DNA of 64,000 nucleotides from positions 8,982,001 to 9,046,000 of the forward strand of contig CM024189.1 in NCBI GenBank assembly GCA_013433145.1. The letters are read 5' to 3'. The translations under genes were made by a program, and so were the position numbers. Position 1 is the first letter of the stretch. The number at the start of each line of letters is the position of its first letter. This DNA is from Ascaris suum. Lineage: Eukaryota > Nematoda > Chromadorea > Rhabditida > Ascarididae. Below are positions 1 to 12,929 of the stretch, in pieces. The notes beneath the pieces were generated by a model. The model was not told the origin of the DNA and did not search any database. It saw only the letters and a program-made list of their open reading frames with translations.

Positions 1-210
1 CAGTGCACCTCGAAACAATCCGCTTCTCTAACCGCTCCCTTCCCTCGAAAATAACATCATAATTTTAGCCAGGGAAAAGACCCAACATAAATCAACTCAT
101 GCAGTTATTGTTTGGTTTTGACAGTAACATGCACACACCCCCCGTTATCAAACAACAAACCAGAATCATAATGCAAAGATGTGAACAAAGGATCATATTG
201 TAAAACTGAC
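1..210 (-). other. adsl-1: ADSL intron to the window edge
   Basis: No further ADSL exon is readable here. The segment holds A/T-rich sequence and a short C run near 138, and the rest of the 3' end lies outside. Confidence 0.4.
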
Positions 211-330
211 CTGAAACGTCGTAAGAATAGCGTCTGCGATAAGAAATGAATCAGGAATATCAATACGGCGGATGGCCGAATCGTCAAGTGTTCTCTCAAG
301 ACCCTGACTTGCAAACGTGAACAACGCATC
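211..330 (-). CDS. adsl-1: ADSL exon with RTLDDS motif
   Basis: Acceptor CAGTTGCAG, donor GTCAGTT. It reads [20 protein letters not shown], 40 codons, phase 0 to 0. The ERTLDDS stretch is diagnostic for eukaryotic ADSL. Confidence 0.92.
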
Positions 331-996
331 CTGCAACTGCGACCGGTTTGCGGTGTTGATTAAGTAGCTACGAGCAACTGATGCGCACCTTTCTATTCAT
401 GCATATTTTGTTTTCTTCATCAGATCCCTTTCGTGCACCTGAGCCATGCATCATTAATTCACTCTCATTCTCCTTTGCTCTTCATCTATTCGCTCTAACT
501 TTGACCATGTTCACCTCTTCATTCACTTACCTACCTCTTTTAATTAACCTCCACTATAGCACCTTCTTATGACTGTCGTCTGGAGCATTACTGCACTTTA
601 CGCCTGTATTTTTGCATCGTCGTTGCGTGGGCGCTCCGCAATGAGTCGACATGTAGAATCTTCGAAGAAATGAAATAAAATATCTTCACTATCGAAGTCA
701 CTTACACTCACCCCAATGAGCTCAATTACCTAACAAAACGACCCTACTCACTGTGAAACTATGCAATTTCAACATAAGGTACGCTATCCTATAGTGTAGG
801 CAAATTTTTGGAATGCTAGCGCTATTAATATTGCAACAGCGAATTAACACAAGCAAAAGACGCTAACCTGGGCGGTTGTGATGAGACGACGAGCCAAACT
901 GCACACACGTTCACATTTCATCGGATTACGCTTATAGGGCATCGCCGAACTACCCACTTGACTGCTCTCGAATGGCTCCATGAGCTCACCCATTGA
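211..996 (-). CDS. adsl-1: Adenylosuccinate lyase (ADSL), two 3'-half exons
   Basis: ADSL cleaves SAICAR and adenylosuccinate, releasing fumarate in purine synthesis. It acts as a cytosolic homotetramer in the fumarase/aspartase superfamily. Two exons are visible, 868-996 and 211-330, 43 and 40 codons, both phase 0. The first carries the superfamily signature loop, [12 protein letters not shown], whose serines include the catalytic base, followed by [16 protein letters not shown]. The second reads [20 protein letters not shown] then [12 protein letters not shown], matching human [20 protein letters not shown] and LTADTILNTLQ. The rest of the 3' end should lie beyond base 1. The 5' half, about 260 residues, should lie to the right but is not there: BLTP1 exons begin at 2150. 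Identity is certain; whether this copy is a working gene cannot be told. Confidence 0.9.
868..996 (-). CDS. adsl-1: ADSL exon with signature loop
   Basis: Acceptor ATTTTTAAAG, donor GTTAGCG. It reads [20 protein letters not shown] then [15 protein letters not shown]. Intact in frame, 43 codons. Confidence 0.92.
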
Positions 997-2149
997 CTTT
1001 AAAAATCACATAATTAGAAGTCGTAAACGACGACCTAACACTTTACCATGAGTTACTGTTTGTCGGCGGATACGTCAATGGTCTGGCAGGTAATTCGATA
1101 AGCAGAAGATCCCCCGAAGCAAATAACACCGTTTCGTTCTTTTCAGAAAACAATTACAGATTCTTTTCTTGCAATTTCCAAAAGCAGAATCCGCTCTCTC
1201 ATTTTTGAAAAAGAAGCGATATCTCGTTCAGCATACCCTCTGACATAGTTTTTGAAGTTGGATCGGTTGCGCGATCGTTATGTCCTGTCTTACGACTTTC
1301 GACATACTTCCTTGCAGTGAAAACATCTGGTATCTATAATCGTTCAGTTGAAAACTTTAGCAAGTTTGAAACTAAAATATTATTTTCGCCCATGATAGTT
1401 GAATAAAAGTGAAATGCACTAGATGAATTCGTTTATGTATAGGAGCTTTCAAAAAAAGACATTTACCCGTGGCACCTCATTTCTCGTCAAACGAAAGACC
1501 TTGTATAATTCAAGATTAAGGATAAAGACTCAAGATATAATTCAAGAAAGTAAACTCATCACTCAAACGGTCCCATAGTTAATCTACCAAAATATATGTA
1601 AATTCCGTTCAAAACGGGGTTTAACATGTCGGAAACAAGTGAAGGGTGAACAGAATAAGATACAGCGACATCGCATCATATCACACTGAAAGTAGCTGTT
1701 GCTTAACGTATCCATAAGCGAAGATATTTACGTTGAATACCTCCGCTACCTGACGGAATAGCGAATGATTTAACCACACTGTGACTCGATCATGAGAGCA
1801 AATTTCCGTCTCCACCATCAGGACACGACAAGTATCGAATTTTTACGCAACCGCTGCTCCAAATTTTGTCCAGAAGTCTGTTTATGCCATCCTCGATTAT
1901 TGAACAGCCAAGGCTATAAAATCCTACTTCAGAACGTGAAGTCCATCGTCACTTCCTCTTCTCCCCCCCTTCCCCCACCGTTCCAATGCCTGCAAGAGAA
2001 TTAAGTCTGCAATGCACAGACATCCATCTGTGCCGTTATTCGGCTGCACTCTGCTATTTGTACCGCAGCTTACATCATCACCTTGCTTAGATTAATGCCT
2101 TTGAATAGATTCTCGCGCAAATAGAAAGCAAATGCATAACATCGCTTAC
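997..2149. other. Switch from BLTP1 to ADSL without assembly gap
   Basis: No ADSL or clear BLTP1 exon could be read on the minus strand. One open segment, 1138 to 1047 minus (acceptor TTCTGAAAAG, donor GTAAAG), reads ETVLFASGDLLLIELPARPL and would fit BLTP1 phase 0. It shows no homology I recognise. The break between the two genes must lie here. Confidence 0.5.
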
Positions 2150-2407
2150 TTTAATGTGTGGAGCAATAAATTGCTGCCACTCGTTCAGAGTGGCAACGAT
2201 TGCAAGCTTGCGAATCGGTTTGAGCATCAGGCCGGCGTTGTTAGCAGCCCGTCGAATCTGCGTCCAGTAGACACGTTGTTCAGGATTGTCCGCAACTCGA
2301 GCTTCGTACTTGAGCAACAAAAGCATAAGCTTGCAACTCGCGCAGCAACTCGTCGCTTTCGCATAGCGTTTCAACTCATTCATCGCACTTTTATCCATCG
2401 AAACAAA
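2150..2407 (-). CDS. lpd-3: BLTP1/LPD-3 last visible exon
   Basis: Acceptor AGTTTTCAG, donor GTAAGCG; 86 codons, phase 0 to 0. It reads [20 protein letters not shown] and [20 protein letters not shown], matching human LTKVARFLQENPSCLLCNIL and LVTLKKGLVALARQWMKFIV. Confidence 0.9.
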
Positions 2408-5400
2408 CTGAAAACTTCAAGCATTGCAAATGCGGAATTTGTTCTCAAAACAATTCACCATCAAGTTTGACCCTAATTTCAAATTCCTAGGCGAACGAAA
2501 GGAATAAGTGGCATATGTGTGGTCCTAGAGAAATGAAACGTACATTATATGTACATATCGCTTGTCACACATTAAACTGTGGCATATTCGTTGTCGGCCC
2601 ATCGGATGACACCTGAGGAGAAGGGAACGTGCGGCATAAACAATCACAGGCTCAGAGGGTAAAGTGATATTTCTAACGCCGAGATGCAACATTACTATTA
2701 ACATTTTCGCCATAACAACATTGCATCCGTCGGTTTTTCACACAAATTTTTGCCTGCAAGAGCATCGCGGAAAGATGATGTGCGCCGACAAGCACAGCCA
2801 GTATATTTACCAATTCATCCTTGTATCTGGCTGCATCAGTAAGAATCTTAGCGAATGCGAGGTCAATCCATTCCTCATAATCGGCGACTGCATTTCGAAC
2901 AGTCGTATAGAGACGATGCCAACAATATATCCACGCTGCTAGCATTGAAAAGGCCATCTCGTATAACGGAAATATATGTCTGCAAATTTCACGAAAAAAA
3001 ATTCATTCGACGATGTTGCCCTTGCTCAATCACGATCCTTTCATTATTAGAAACAGTCGAATTCCTCCCTCCTTTCTTTCAGCTGAAACAATTAAAATGT
3101 CCGAGACTTTGTTCACAATTCTAAGCTAACCAAAGGCGTAGAATTGAGCCGCTTTAAGCACTTCGCGCAATTCGATTCCATTTACATCCTCCAGTCACCG
3201 CACACCCAACAGCTCGAAGCAACTGTCTTATCAAGATTGCTTCTTGAGCCAATAAAACAACGATCTTTGTGAGGAAAACTGGAGGCAGTCGGGGTTTCTA
3301 CAGCACTGAATCAACAGAAAGGCTCGCGATCTCTTCCCAGCCGCTAATCAGCATGAATAAATATAATGGCGTTGGACAACCCACTTCGCTGATTAACTCA
3401 CAATTGCTTACATTGTGATCCACTTACATGCTATACTTTGTTAAAAGACAGCAACGGAAAAGTTCTATGAATTCATCGCAGAAGCAACGCGCCTACGACC
3501 AAGAAAGAAAGGTCGCGAAAGACCGTCCATGTTAATGAAACAAACTTTTTGAACACGTCGTTGCTAGTTTTACCAAATGCGACGTGTAACCAGGGCTTGG
3601 AAAAATCGATATTCACTTGACGCAGCTGCAGCGACCGCGTACTGCGCTCACATTCGATGATTCCCGATAGCCCTACCTGCGGCAGATCGCCATCTGGAAA
3701 AATCATCTTAGTCAAAACACTCAGAACGACTATTTGCTGCACATAAAAATATATCGTACACCAGAAAATAGGTGCAAACTTCAGTTGGGGTTAGCACATT
3801 ACACAGTAACCTTTGAAAATAATGAATGAACCAGCTGGCCAGGTGGATTTAGGAAAAGGTATTCAAAAATACTGCCCACTCGCCCTGTGAGATCAACATT
3901 TCCACGAACAAATATTCGAGTCAGAGAAGGCCGTTTCCAGCAACGTTATAGACAATTCTTTAAACCTCCTTCCGCATCCAACAAAGAACGATCGGTCGAA
4001 ATGCATTTCCTGTTAATAAATATGTGTGCTGTGTGATGCACAAAGAAAACTGTCTGTGAACTTTCCGTGCTCGCAGAGAGATACAGTCGCTGAAAGCGCT
4101 CAAGACGTGCCCTACATTCTTTGACTGCCTTCAAATGTGGAACCTCATCGCTCATCATGCATGAATTATACATAAGTTGTATTGACGACGAATCAGTACG
4201 TTCTTGGCAATGTTCCGTAAACAAAGAAAATTAACCTCATCCCATAAATGGCTCCGTCGCTCCCTAAGAACAAAGTTGCGGTGTGACTATGGATACTCAT
4301 GATAGCCACTACCTAGATAGCTAATTGTACCTTTCCGCGTGACAAGAGATGGCTAGACTGTTACTGATACACTTATACGGTTCTAGTGCTATCGAGTGAT
4401 CAGGTATATTCTGCGATCTTCACCTACTTTTTCTCTTGACGGGCACTCCATATAGTATGGCATATTTATATAGGATAAACAGTGCATCAGGAAGCAATGT
4501 GCTCATCGTCGTTTTAGGCAAGCCTTTCACGCCCAAAGGTCACACGATCCCCCTTGGAGAAATCTATTGGCTTTCTCTAGAAGTTTTTGTTGAGCACTTT
4601 GTTTGTCTCGTCGTCTTGTGTTATAATTTTTTGATTTTTAAGTTGACCTGGTACTGACCGGATAAAAATATGATCTGACAATCGGAAGGTGCTGAGTTGG
4701 GGAACTAAGGAGGATATGAGAAAATATCCTAGACGAGCTCCGGTACTATCTGCCTCATCATCGCCGGTGTATTAGATCGCAAATCATCAGATGCAAAATT
4801 TCAAATGTGTGTGAAAAAAAAATATAAATGCTGCACATGAATGATCTTGAATACAAAAGAAAGAAAAGGCCTTCAGAAATGGTTCATCGCTGTGTTCTAT
4901 ATGCACATTCGCTATGCTCACAAAAACGTAAGCATGTATTGAAGATACCTATAATGGGACGAAGCGCAAAGCTACCGAGTCGTTTGCGGATATTCAATGA
5001 TGACCAGTTAGATACGTATTTGGTAGGTTTTATGCTGAAGCAATCATAGCTGCGCGAATCGAGCATCGTCGAAACTTGTGCATGTCCATGTAATGTGCAT
5101 TTGAAGGATAAGCTCTGACATAAAATGTCTGCCTAAATGGAAATTCATTTAGCACACAGCCACTGAGAAATGTCACCACCTACTAAGTTGACCATAAGCA
5201 AAAAATTCCAAAATCTGCGCCTCGACATTCCAGCATAATTTCCCAGAAAGATACAAATAAGCCTCAGCCGTTCGACGAAATACTTTATCTAAGTGGAAAA
5301 GTTCAGTCTATTGTCCAAGTCTGAAGAAAGACCCGATGGCCGTATTTCGAGCAATATCGATTCCCCAACAAGGCCAAGGTATAGCATCGTATTGTGGAAA

Positions 5401-8400
5401 TCCAAATTCCTTCAACCATCAGTGGGAAAATATAGCAGAATTCAATTTCAATGTGGGATAATAACCGAGACTGCTCACAGGCAAAACGCTCTCTTCAGGC
5501 AACTGTGCTGCTTTGGTGTTTAAGCAGCGTTCAAGGGGAAATGAGTCTATAAAAATCACTAAAAAACACCTTGGCCTTGTTGGGGAATCGATACTGCTCG
5601 AAATGATAACACCCTAGAATAGTGAATGAGAGGTCATCCAAAAGAAGACACTGGTCTCAGCACAACCGCTGCCATTATACAGGCTCATTCTTTTCTCTTA
5701 GGATTAAATAACAAACAAGACATTAGAGAATATTCGAATTAAGCAGCAAAAAGTCAAGAGCAAGCACACTTTTCCCTACAACATATTGTGAATTGTCGAG
5801 AGTAGAATAATTTCTGCCCTTGCACAGAAAGTTACCTGGAAGGCGCAATGCTATCAAATTTCTATTCACGCTGGAACTAACTTAGAACACTAAGAAGTTT
5901 CAAGGGACAAACTGTCCATACTCAATAACAGCCGGATTTCTTGCATAGTGGGAAAATTTTTCAAGCTGCTCTGTGGCAAATTTCCCACTGCAGCGAAATA
6001 GCACATGCTGCACAATACGCCTCGCTGCTCTTGCGTGCCTTTAGAAAATCATGCGAAAAACTAAGGCTTTCAAAGGTGTGTGGAAACCACAGGTCCAGCC
6101 TAGTTCAAATTTATAAGATATGTACATGGATGAAGTCGTTTCACCTGAACTTCAGCGAAAGATACCTAACAAACTTTTCCCTTTTCTGAGCAAAGGTTGA
6201 ACTTAAATCAAAGTAAATAGATCTGCAATGGTGTTTAACCGCATCATTTTGATTGAAAAGCAAAAGCGCTTATTAAAAGCAATTTCATTATAACTTAGTG
6301 GTCTAACCCCATTTTCTTTAGTGGACACAGCAAGTGAAGATTCGCGAAGCAGAACTGTCACTGTGCCAGATCTCAGTGGTAAGAGGTGTACATCACTTTC
6401 CATCGGATTGGTATGTCTTTCAACAACAGCACTTTGAAATATCACCAAATCTACCGAAGGCAATCCAACTCGAGCGCAAACGTCCTCTATGCTGCTTTCT
6501 AGAAACAACTATTTCATGCATTTTCAATAAACATCGAAAACTTGAAGTTGATAAGACTACTAACCCCCTAAAATCTACAGCTTCAGACATGCGAGTACAA
6601 ATTCCTGAAAAATCAGGCCGAATTTCCAGTGTGGTTGTACACCTTTATGTACAACAAGTCAAGAACTAGTGCTGGCTTATGCTTTTCAACATTTACTTCT
6701 TCTGAAAGCAAATGACTTCTTATCAACTGCTTTCATGAAATCCTAACGAATGAAAGAAATGCGCTATCCTAACGCTAATTAATGAATTTTTCAAGAGACT
6801 TTCTGATGAAGATAAATATCAGCGAACAGATCATCCTTTGTATTTATGCAACATATTTTCACCATTGGTGAGAAAATTTTACCACAAGGATCTCGCATGT
6901 AAATTTGCATAAATATTGGAGAGGGGTGAAGTCTGCTAAGCAGCTTCGCATAATTTCTATTTTCTGTAGAGCCATCACTTTATATGATTTATCACTTTCC
7001 CCTAGACGTACTCTCGCATTCATTCATTCCTCAAAGTCCAGTATCAAGCACAGAATTCATATAATTTAAGTGCATTTGAGCACTGAAAACATGTGCTTAT
7101 CAAATGCCATCCTTCGCAGTGTGCATCGTTCCAATGAACAATAAATACTTTTCAATCCAGTCAGCACTGTTGCCGTCAACGGTTGCAGATGACGTGCAGC
7201 CGCGCATCCAGCATAAATTCTTTGCACAATGAACGACGGATGTAAGGCAATCAACGCAACAGATGCATGGCCGCACAGCTTTTCGACCGTCTCAAGTCCT
7301 AATGGAGTAACAAACATCTGCAAATCACTTCCTCTCGTTCTCTATTGATAAGCAACAGCGTCAATCGTTGGAAACCGGGAGTGCAGCGGAATTGCGGCGC
7401 TCTTGGATGGTCTTCGTGGAATTTCAGTTAAACTTTTATGCTTGTCATCTCGTGAAGAGGAAGCTTACTTCCACAAGTAACAGGCATGACCATCTTGGTT
7501 GTTCGCTGCAATTTAATTCTATGTGACCTGGCAAAAATCGCTCCTACTAAACCAATAAACGTGATAAAATCGTCTGAATAAATGATAACGCAGGCGGCGC
7601 TAATAACCTTATCTATGACGTTGGGTTTCGCCTTATTCCACGATCTTATTGAGCAACTTCTTTCATCAGAACACCGCTTTTTCAGTACGAACAAACTCTG
7701 ACGTTACTGGAAATGTGGTCGGTTCGAAAACTAGAGGTTCAAGATAAAGGACACAGAACCAATTAGTTGGGGTGCATGCCCAGAAGAATTCAAAAATTAT
7801 TATACCTTCGCAAGCGTACATGCCTTTCCTTTAACATACAGAACACTTGAATTACTGCCCCAAGCAGGATCCAATTTCTCTTGAAGCGGCGGTGAAGCTG
7901 CAGTTGAGGTTTCTACAGACTTCCTTGCATTACGCTGACGTAGTTCCAATTCATTCACTCCATCTCTTCTCTAAAGACAATCGAATTGCTTCAATATTTG
8001 GAAGAGAAAGAGAAAAGCAACAGACGAGAAAACTCGATCGGCCCACACTGCTCCGCCCGTTCAACAAAGATTTTTTAGTTCACTCGTGTTATCCAGAACC
8101 CATGGTGGATACATGCGAAGGTTAAAGGGGGAGTGAGAGCGAGGAGGAAGGATGGAGCAGGAGGCAACCCTCGTGCACGCCACAGACTGCTACTAACAAC
8201 GCAGAAAACGTTTCCGTTCATAGCGAGAACTTTCAGGAAAATTAGATGGAACGCCATTTTCAGTGATGAACTAAACGCTTAGAGCGCCGTGTAACCTTTT
8301 ACCCTCCATTCCTTCTCCACACTTTCCTAAAAACCCTTTCCCCTATCTGCCACTGCTAAGGATTGTGAGTTGTATTTCAACGTGAGAAAAAACATTTTGT

Positions 8401-11400
8401 TGGCTTTAACTGGACTCGAAAACTGTTCGTCCCTAAACCTTGGGATGCTTGAAGATCGGCCTTGCACTGATGCTAAAAATTTTTACCTTATTAAATGTTG
8501 CTTGCCACTTCCAATACTTAGAATTTTTCAAAGAACTTTGCAAAAATAAGAGCAGAGAATGAGCATGGTCTGTGGATCGTCTCAACGAACCGAAACCTCA
8601 CACAAATACAACATTGAGTTATTTGCCTAGGGCGGCCACGGATATTATGATGGAACAAAACAATCAAATCATGATGTAAGTGGGATCCGGACTTTAAAAA
8701 AACTCGTTCGAAGGATCGTCGCCAAACTCTCGAAAGGAACGTTATAAGGACTACTTGTTGAAATTCGAATAGGCGATGCAGCGATAAATGATCATCTGAC
8801 AGCATCCTTTCGCAAGCACTTTGGTTCGATGCAAAACATATGAAAAAGTCCACCCCTCTATCTATGCAAACAGTTTTATGTCATAATATTTATCATTTCG
8901 GTCATAACAGTATCATTTATCCCACATAATTAATATTAGTTCATGTAAAAAGTTAGGCTTCGTTAGAGATGCACCATATAAAAAGTAGATTACCTTATAA
9001 GAACGGACCAATTTATGAATGTCATTATTTATCATATGAAGACGTAGGTAAACTTTACGAAAAAAGCGAATTCATCACATCTGGTCGAAAAAGTCGATCC
9101 TCAAATATATAAATCTTCTTGAATCAATCAGCCTTAACTTGTAATTTTCAACTCTTCGCTGTTAGAGTGACAGCAAGTCCATCACTTCTTTAAAGAATCA
9201 ACAAAACTTATTGACCACATCAGCTATCAAAATGATATGTCTAGTAGACAGATAAAAACCTTGGTGATTATAGGTGAGACATTGATTGCCCATTCATTGA
9301 TAGCTCCATGGACACCAAAGGCTGGAACATCAACGTGAGGAATGTCGAATGTGAATGCGGCAAGCAACGAACAATAGCTCTTCATCAACGGTGGACAAAA
9401 GAGAATACTTCGCCTCATTAACTCAGAATAGTCTGGATATGCTCCGAAGCGATCGTGCGGAAAGTTCCCCTTAAAATGACGATTTCATTACAGACAGATA
9501 ATGATGGATAGAGAAAACATTTTGCATTTGCAAATAATACTTTTCTCAGAAAGAGAATAGGTTAACGATTTAAGGATCGTTAACAGGTACAAGGAATAAA
9601 GCCTGACAAATGAAGGATGTCCACCTAAAAGAGGAGTTCAGACGACAGTTATAATATCCGGAACACTCTCAATGTATACCGAGAAAACGCAGGACCTACT
9701 TTGTTGGGATACGCTATTATCAAGTGAGTGCGAGAAGAAGCGATTGTCTCCAATTGTCAATGAGAAGATTCGTCCACACAAAAATTCTCTGGCCAATTTT
9801 AGGCAACAGCCGACGACGCCATACTTCCTTAGTTTCAGGAAGTACTTCCTGTTATCGGCTTGACCAGAGGCTTTACAAAATTAGTAATTTTCGCAATATC
9901 TGTCTCCAAAGCAAAGACAAGTTATGGTTTCGGGAGCCGATCAGGGTTACTGCCGGACTGTGTGAGGCTTCGACGATCGTTTCCAGTAAAATGATCTGTT
10001 CTGACGATTATCCCCAATAACCGGGCGACAGGTTTTAACTGAGGTGCGGGAGGGAGAAGAGGGATGTTTTCCTTGGCAAAGACGAGAGGAATGTGTATTT
10101 TTTAGAAAGAATGAGTTATGAACAGAATAGGCAAAGTTGTGAAATTTTTATGAGACTGCTTTTGCGGTATGGTTCACAAACAGTGATGGGATACCGCATG
10201 ATGCAAGTGAAATTTGATCACAGGACGATGTCTGTTTGCTTATTTGGTGAATCAGATGTGCCAAGTGCAAACTTACACTAACATCTACTATATCAGATGA
10301 ATGAACCTATATCTACAGTGACATCCATCGATTTGTAGAAATCGGCCTGTGTGTCCACTAGGGAACTGCAACAAAATATTAAATAAACGAAGATGCTAAA
10401 AAAGTACCGTTGTTGAGATAGAAATATTTTCATTCAACCAAGCAACTGATACCACATATTATTCCCTTCTGACGCAGCGCGGTCATTATGTATAGAGCGA
10501 CGGTCGGTGCTCAGTGAACACGCGTTTCTTTTAACTACACGAGACAGCGTTTCTGTATGTCTTTACACGCTCGCTGTGTAAAAGCGCATAATGCATTAGT
10601 GTGTCTGTTTGTGACTTCCGGTCCAGCGGTTTCGACTCGGAAACCACTGAACTGGCTATACATGAAATGACTCTCTCATCATAATTCACAGTGGTCCACT
10701 GAGCATGAAAGGGTCTGTAGATGCTCAAAGTTATAAAAACAATTTGCAACTTTCTTGCTGCGCAATTCCGTTAGGTCTTTCATTACACTCCGGTGGAAAT
10801 GCAATAAAACGAACCTTCGCAGAATATTACGGCGGCTAGGACGATTAAAAACGTAGTTTATGAAAGTATTCGGTCAAGCGAAAAGAACGCAAAAGTTGTA
10901 CGATGCTAGCACATTTAATAAGCTTCTTCACTCGTTTATATAAAACGAACGCTACAACTACTGTTTCCAATTTTTCTGAACTTTCCAACACCAACATGTG
11001 CAATGACTTACGCACCCAGGACCATTGCCGAGGTGAAGCATTCGATGTATTTGCTCTCCTCTCCTTCCCACCTCTACCGACTAAAATTGGAGCTTTGCCC
11101 AAATGCTTTGCCCTATTCGGCAAAAAATAGGAAAGTATTTCATATCAACGAACATATTGTGCCGCCTTCATGATGCATTCAACTGCAAGGTGGCTCTACA
11201 ATGAATAATACTGTGGATTACACCAAGTTTCATCACCGCTGCATCGATACAACGGAATTAATGTGGTTTCGAAGCTTTTGGCAACATTCCAAAAATCAGG
11301 AAGTCTTCACCTCACTAATGAAAGCGTACCTTAAGATGCTTCATAATACTAACTTTCTCGGCCACCACTTCCTTACAATGAACGTTGTGAATATTATTAA

Positions 11401-12852
11401 AGACTGCTGCAACGTCCCAATGAAAGTATATTGCTACGTGACTCACAAATAGAATCACTCCATAAATCGTCCTCTAGGAATTTCATCACCATTACACCAC
11501 TGTAGTTATAACTGTGGCCTGAGAATTTCTAGCAACGTTCCAGAAATGGGATTGGGTGGTCGGCTAAATTAACGCGGTACCAGAGCCATGGAGTCACTTC
11601 GTGCGAAGTAAGCCGCGGAGTCACAAAGCAGCATGCATGTTCTCGTTATACTTGATAACCTATTCTGCAAAGCTTATATATGCCTCGAAAGATCTGGATG
11701 CAAAAGCTTCAGCAAAGACAGAAATTTGAACGATCAAATAACGCAAGGCTGAGAGCGGCAGGGTTGGAATCTTTGCAATCCCAGTGCAGAATCGGCCTGG
11801 CCAAACAAGTAAAACATAAAAATGTCACCAAAGAGGAAAAATTCTTGCTCGCGCCAAGTGAGCAAAATGAGAACAAAGCATAAGGCTGCATGAGCGGAGG
11901 GAGAGAATGCTTTGCTTTGAAAATTTGAAGTGAATGAGGAGACTGCAACCAACTTCTTTATGGACTCCGAAATTTGGTGACCATAACCCATCCTACAAAA
12001 TTTTCATCACCGCAATCCTGCAAGTTGTTCGTTAACGCACTCACAGCAAAGGACCCAACAACGAGCGAATAGAGTCTCGTTATTATTTAAGTGAATTAAA
12101 TCCTAGTATGACTGCTCCTTACTATGAAAAAATAGGTGACGAGGATGCCGACTAAGCTCCCTCATATGACTGACACTGACCAAATTAAATTTAATGGACA
12201 GCAGCGCTTGATTTAGCAAACCTCCTGCAGCGGTAAATGATGCTCTGCATATATCCAGGTTGCATTGGAAATTCGTTATCCGTTTTGGGCATGGCAAGCC
12301 TTTGCGTGAAGTCTGACATGAAGATGCATCCGCTAAAAAAACATGTGGTCAATAGATCTGAAGATGCCCTCGAAAAAATGCAAACTGCCAATAAGCGCTA
12401 AAACGGTTCAAGAAAAATATACCTTGAGACGCTTCAGATCAATGGAATCGTCACGATCTCTTCCGGTGTAAAAACAGTTGTTCGAGCAAATTTATCGCTT
12501 CTCTTGCAGAGGTTTCGCTTCTCCCAAAGTGAATGTGGCTACCCTTACGGACTATGTATTATGAGGTTTGATAATAATACGGAGAACAGCTATTTTCGAT
12601 TTACTATTTTCGATATTCAACAATAAGCTATTTTCGATATTAATTCGGTCAACGAAACTGCTCTACCACATAACACATAAACAATTCATAACACATCTAT
12701 TCAACAATAAGCTCAACAATCTGCGACCACATCACTTCTCTTCCCCGCAGTTTCGATTTACTATCACTTACTCTCTCGGTTTTCTGTATAATTCACATTT
12801 ACATGTTCGTTGCGGTGAATCCACTCACTCCCATATTATATAAATTGCACTT

Positions 12853-12929
<77 letters not shown>

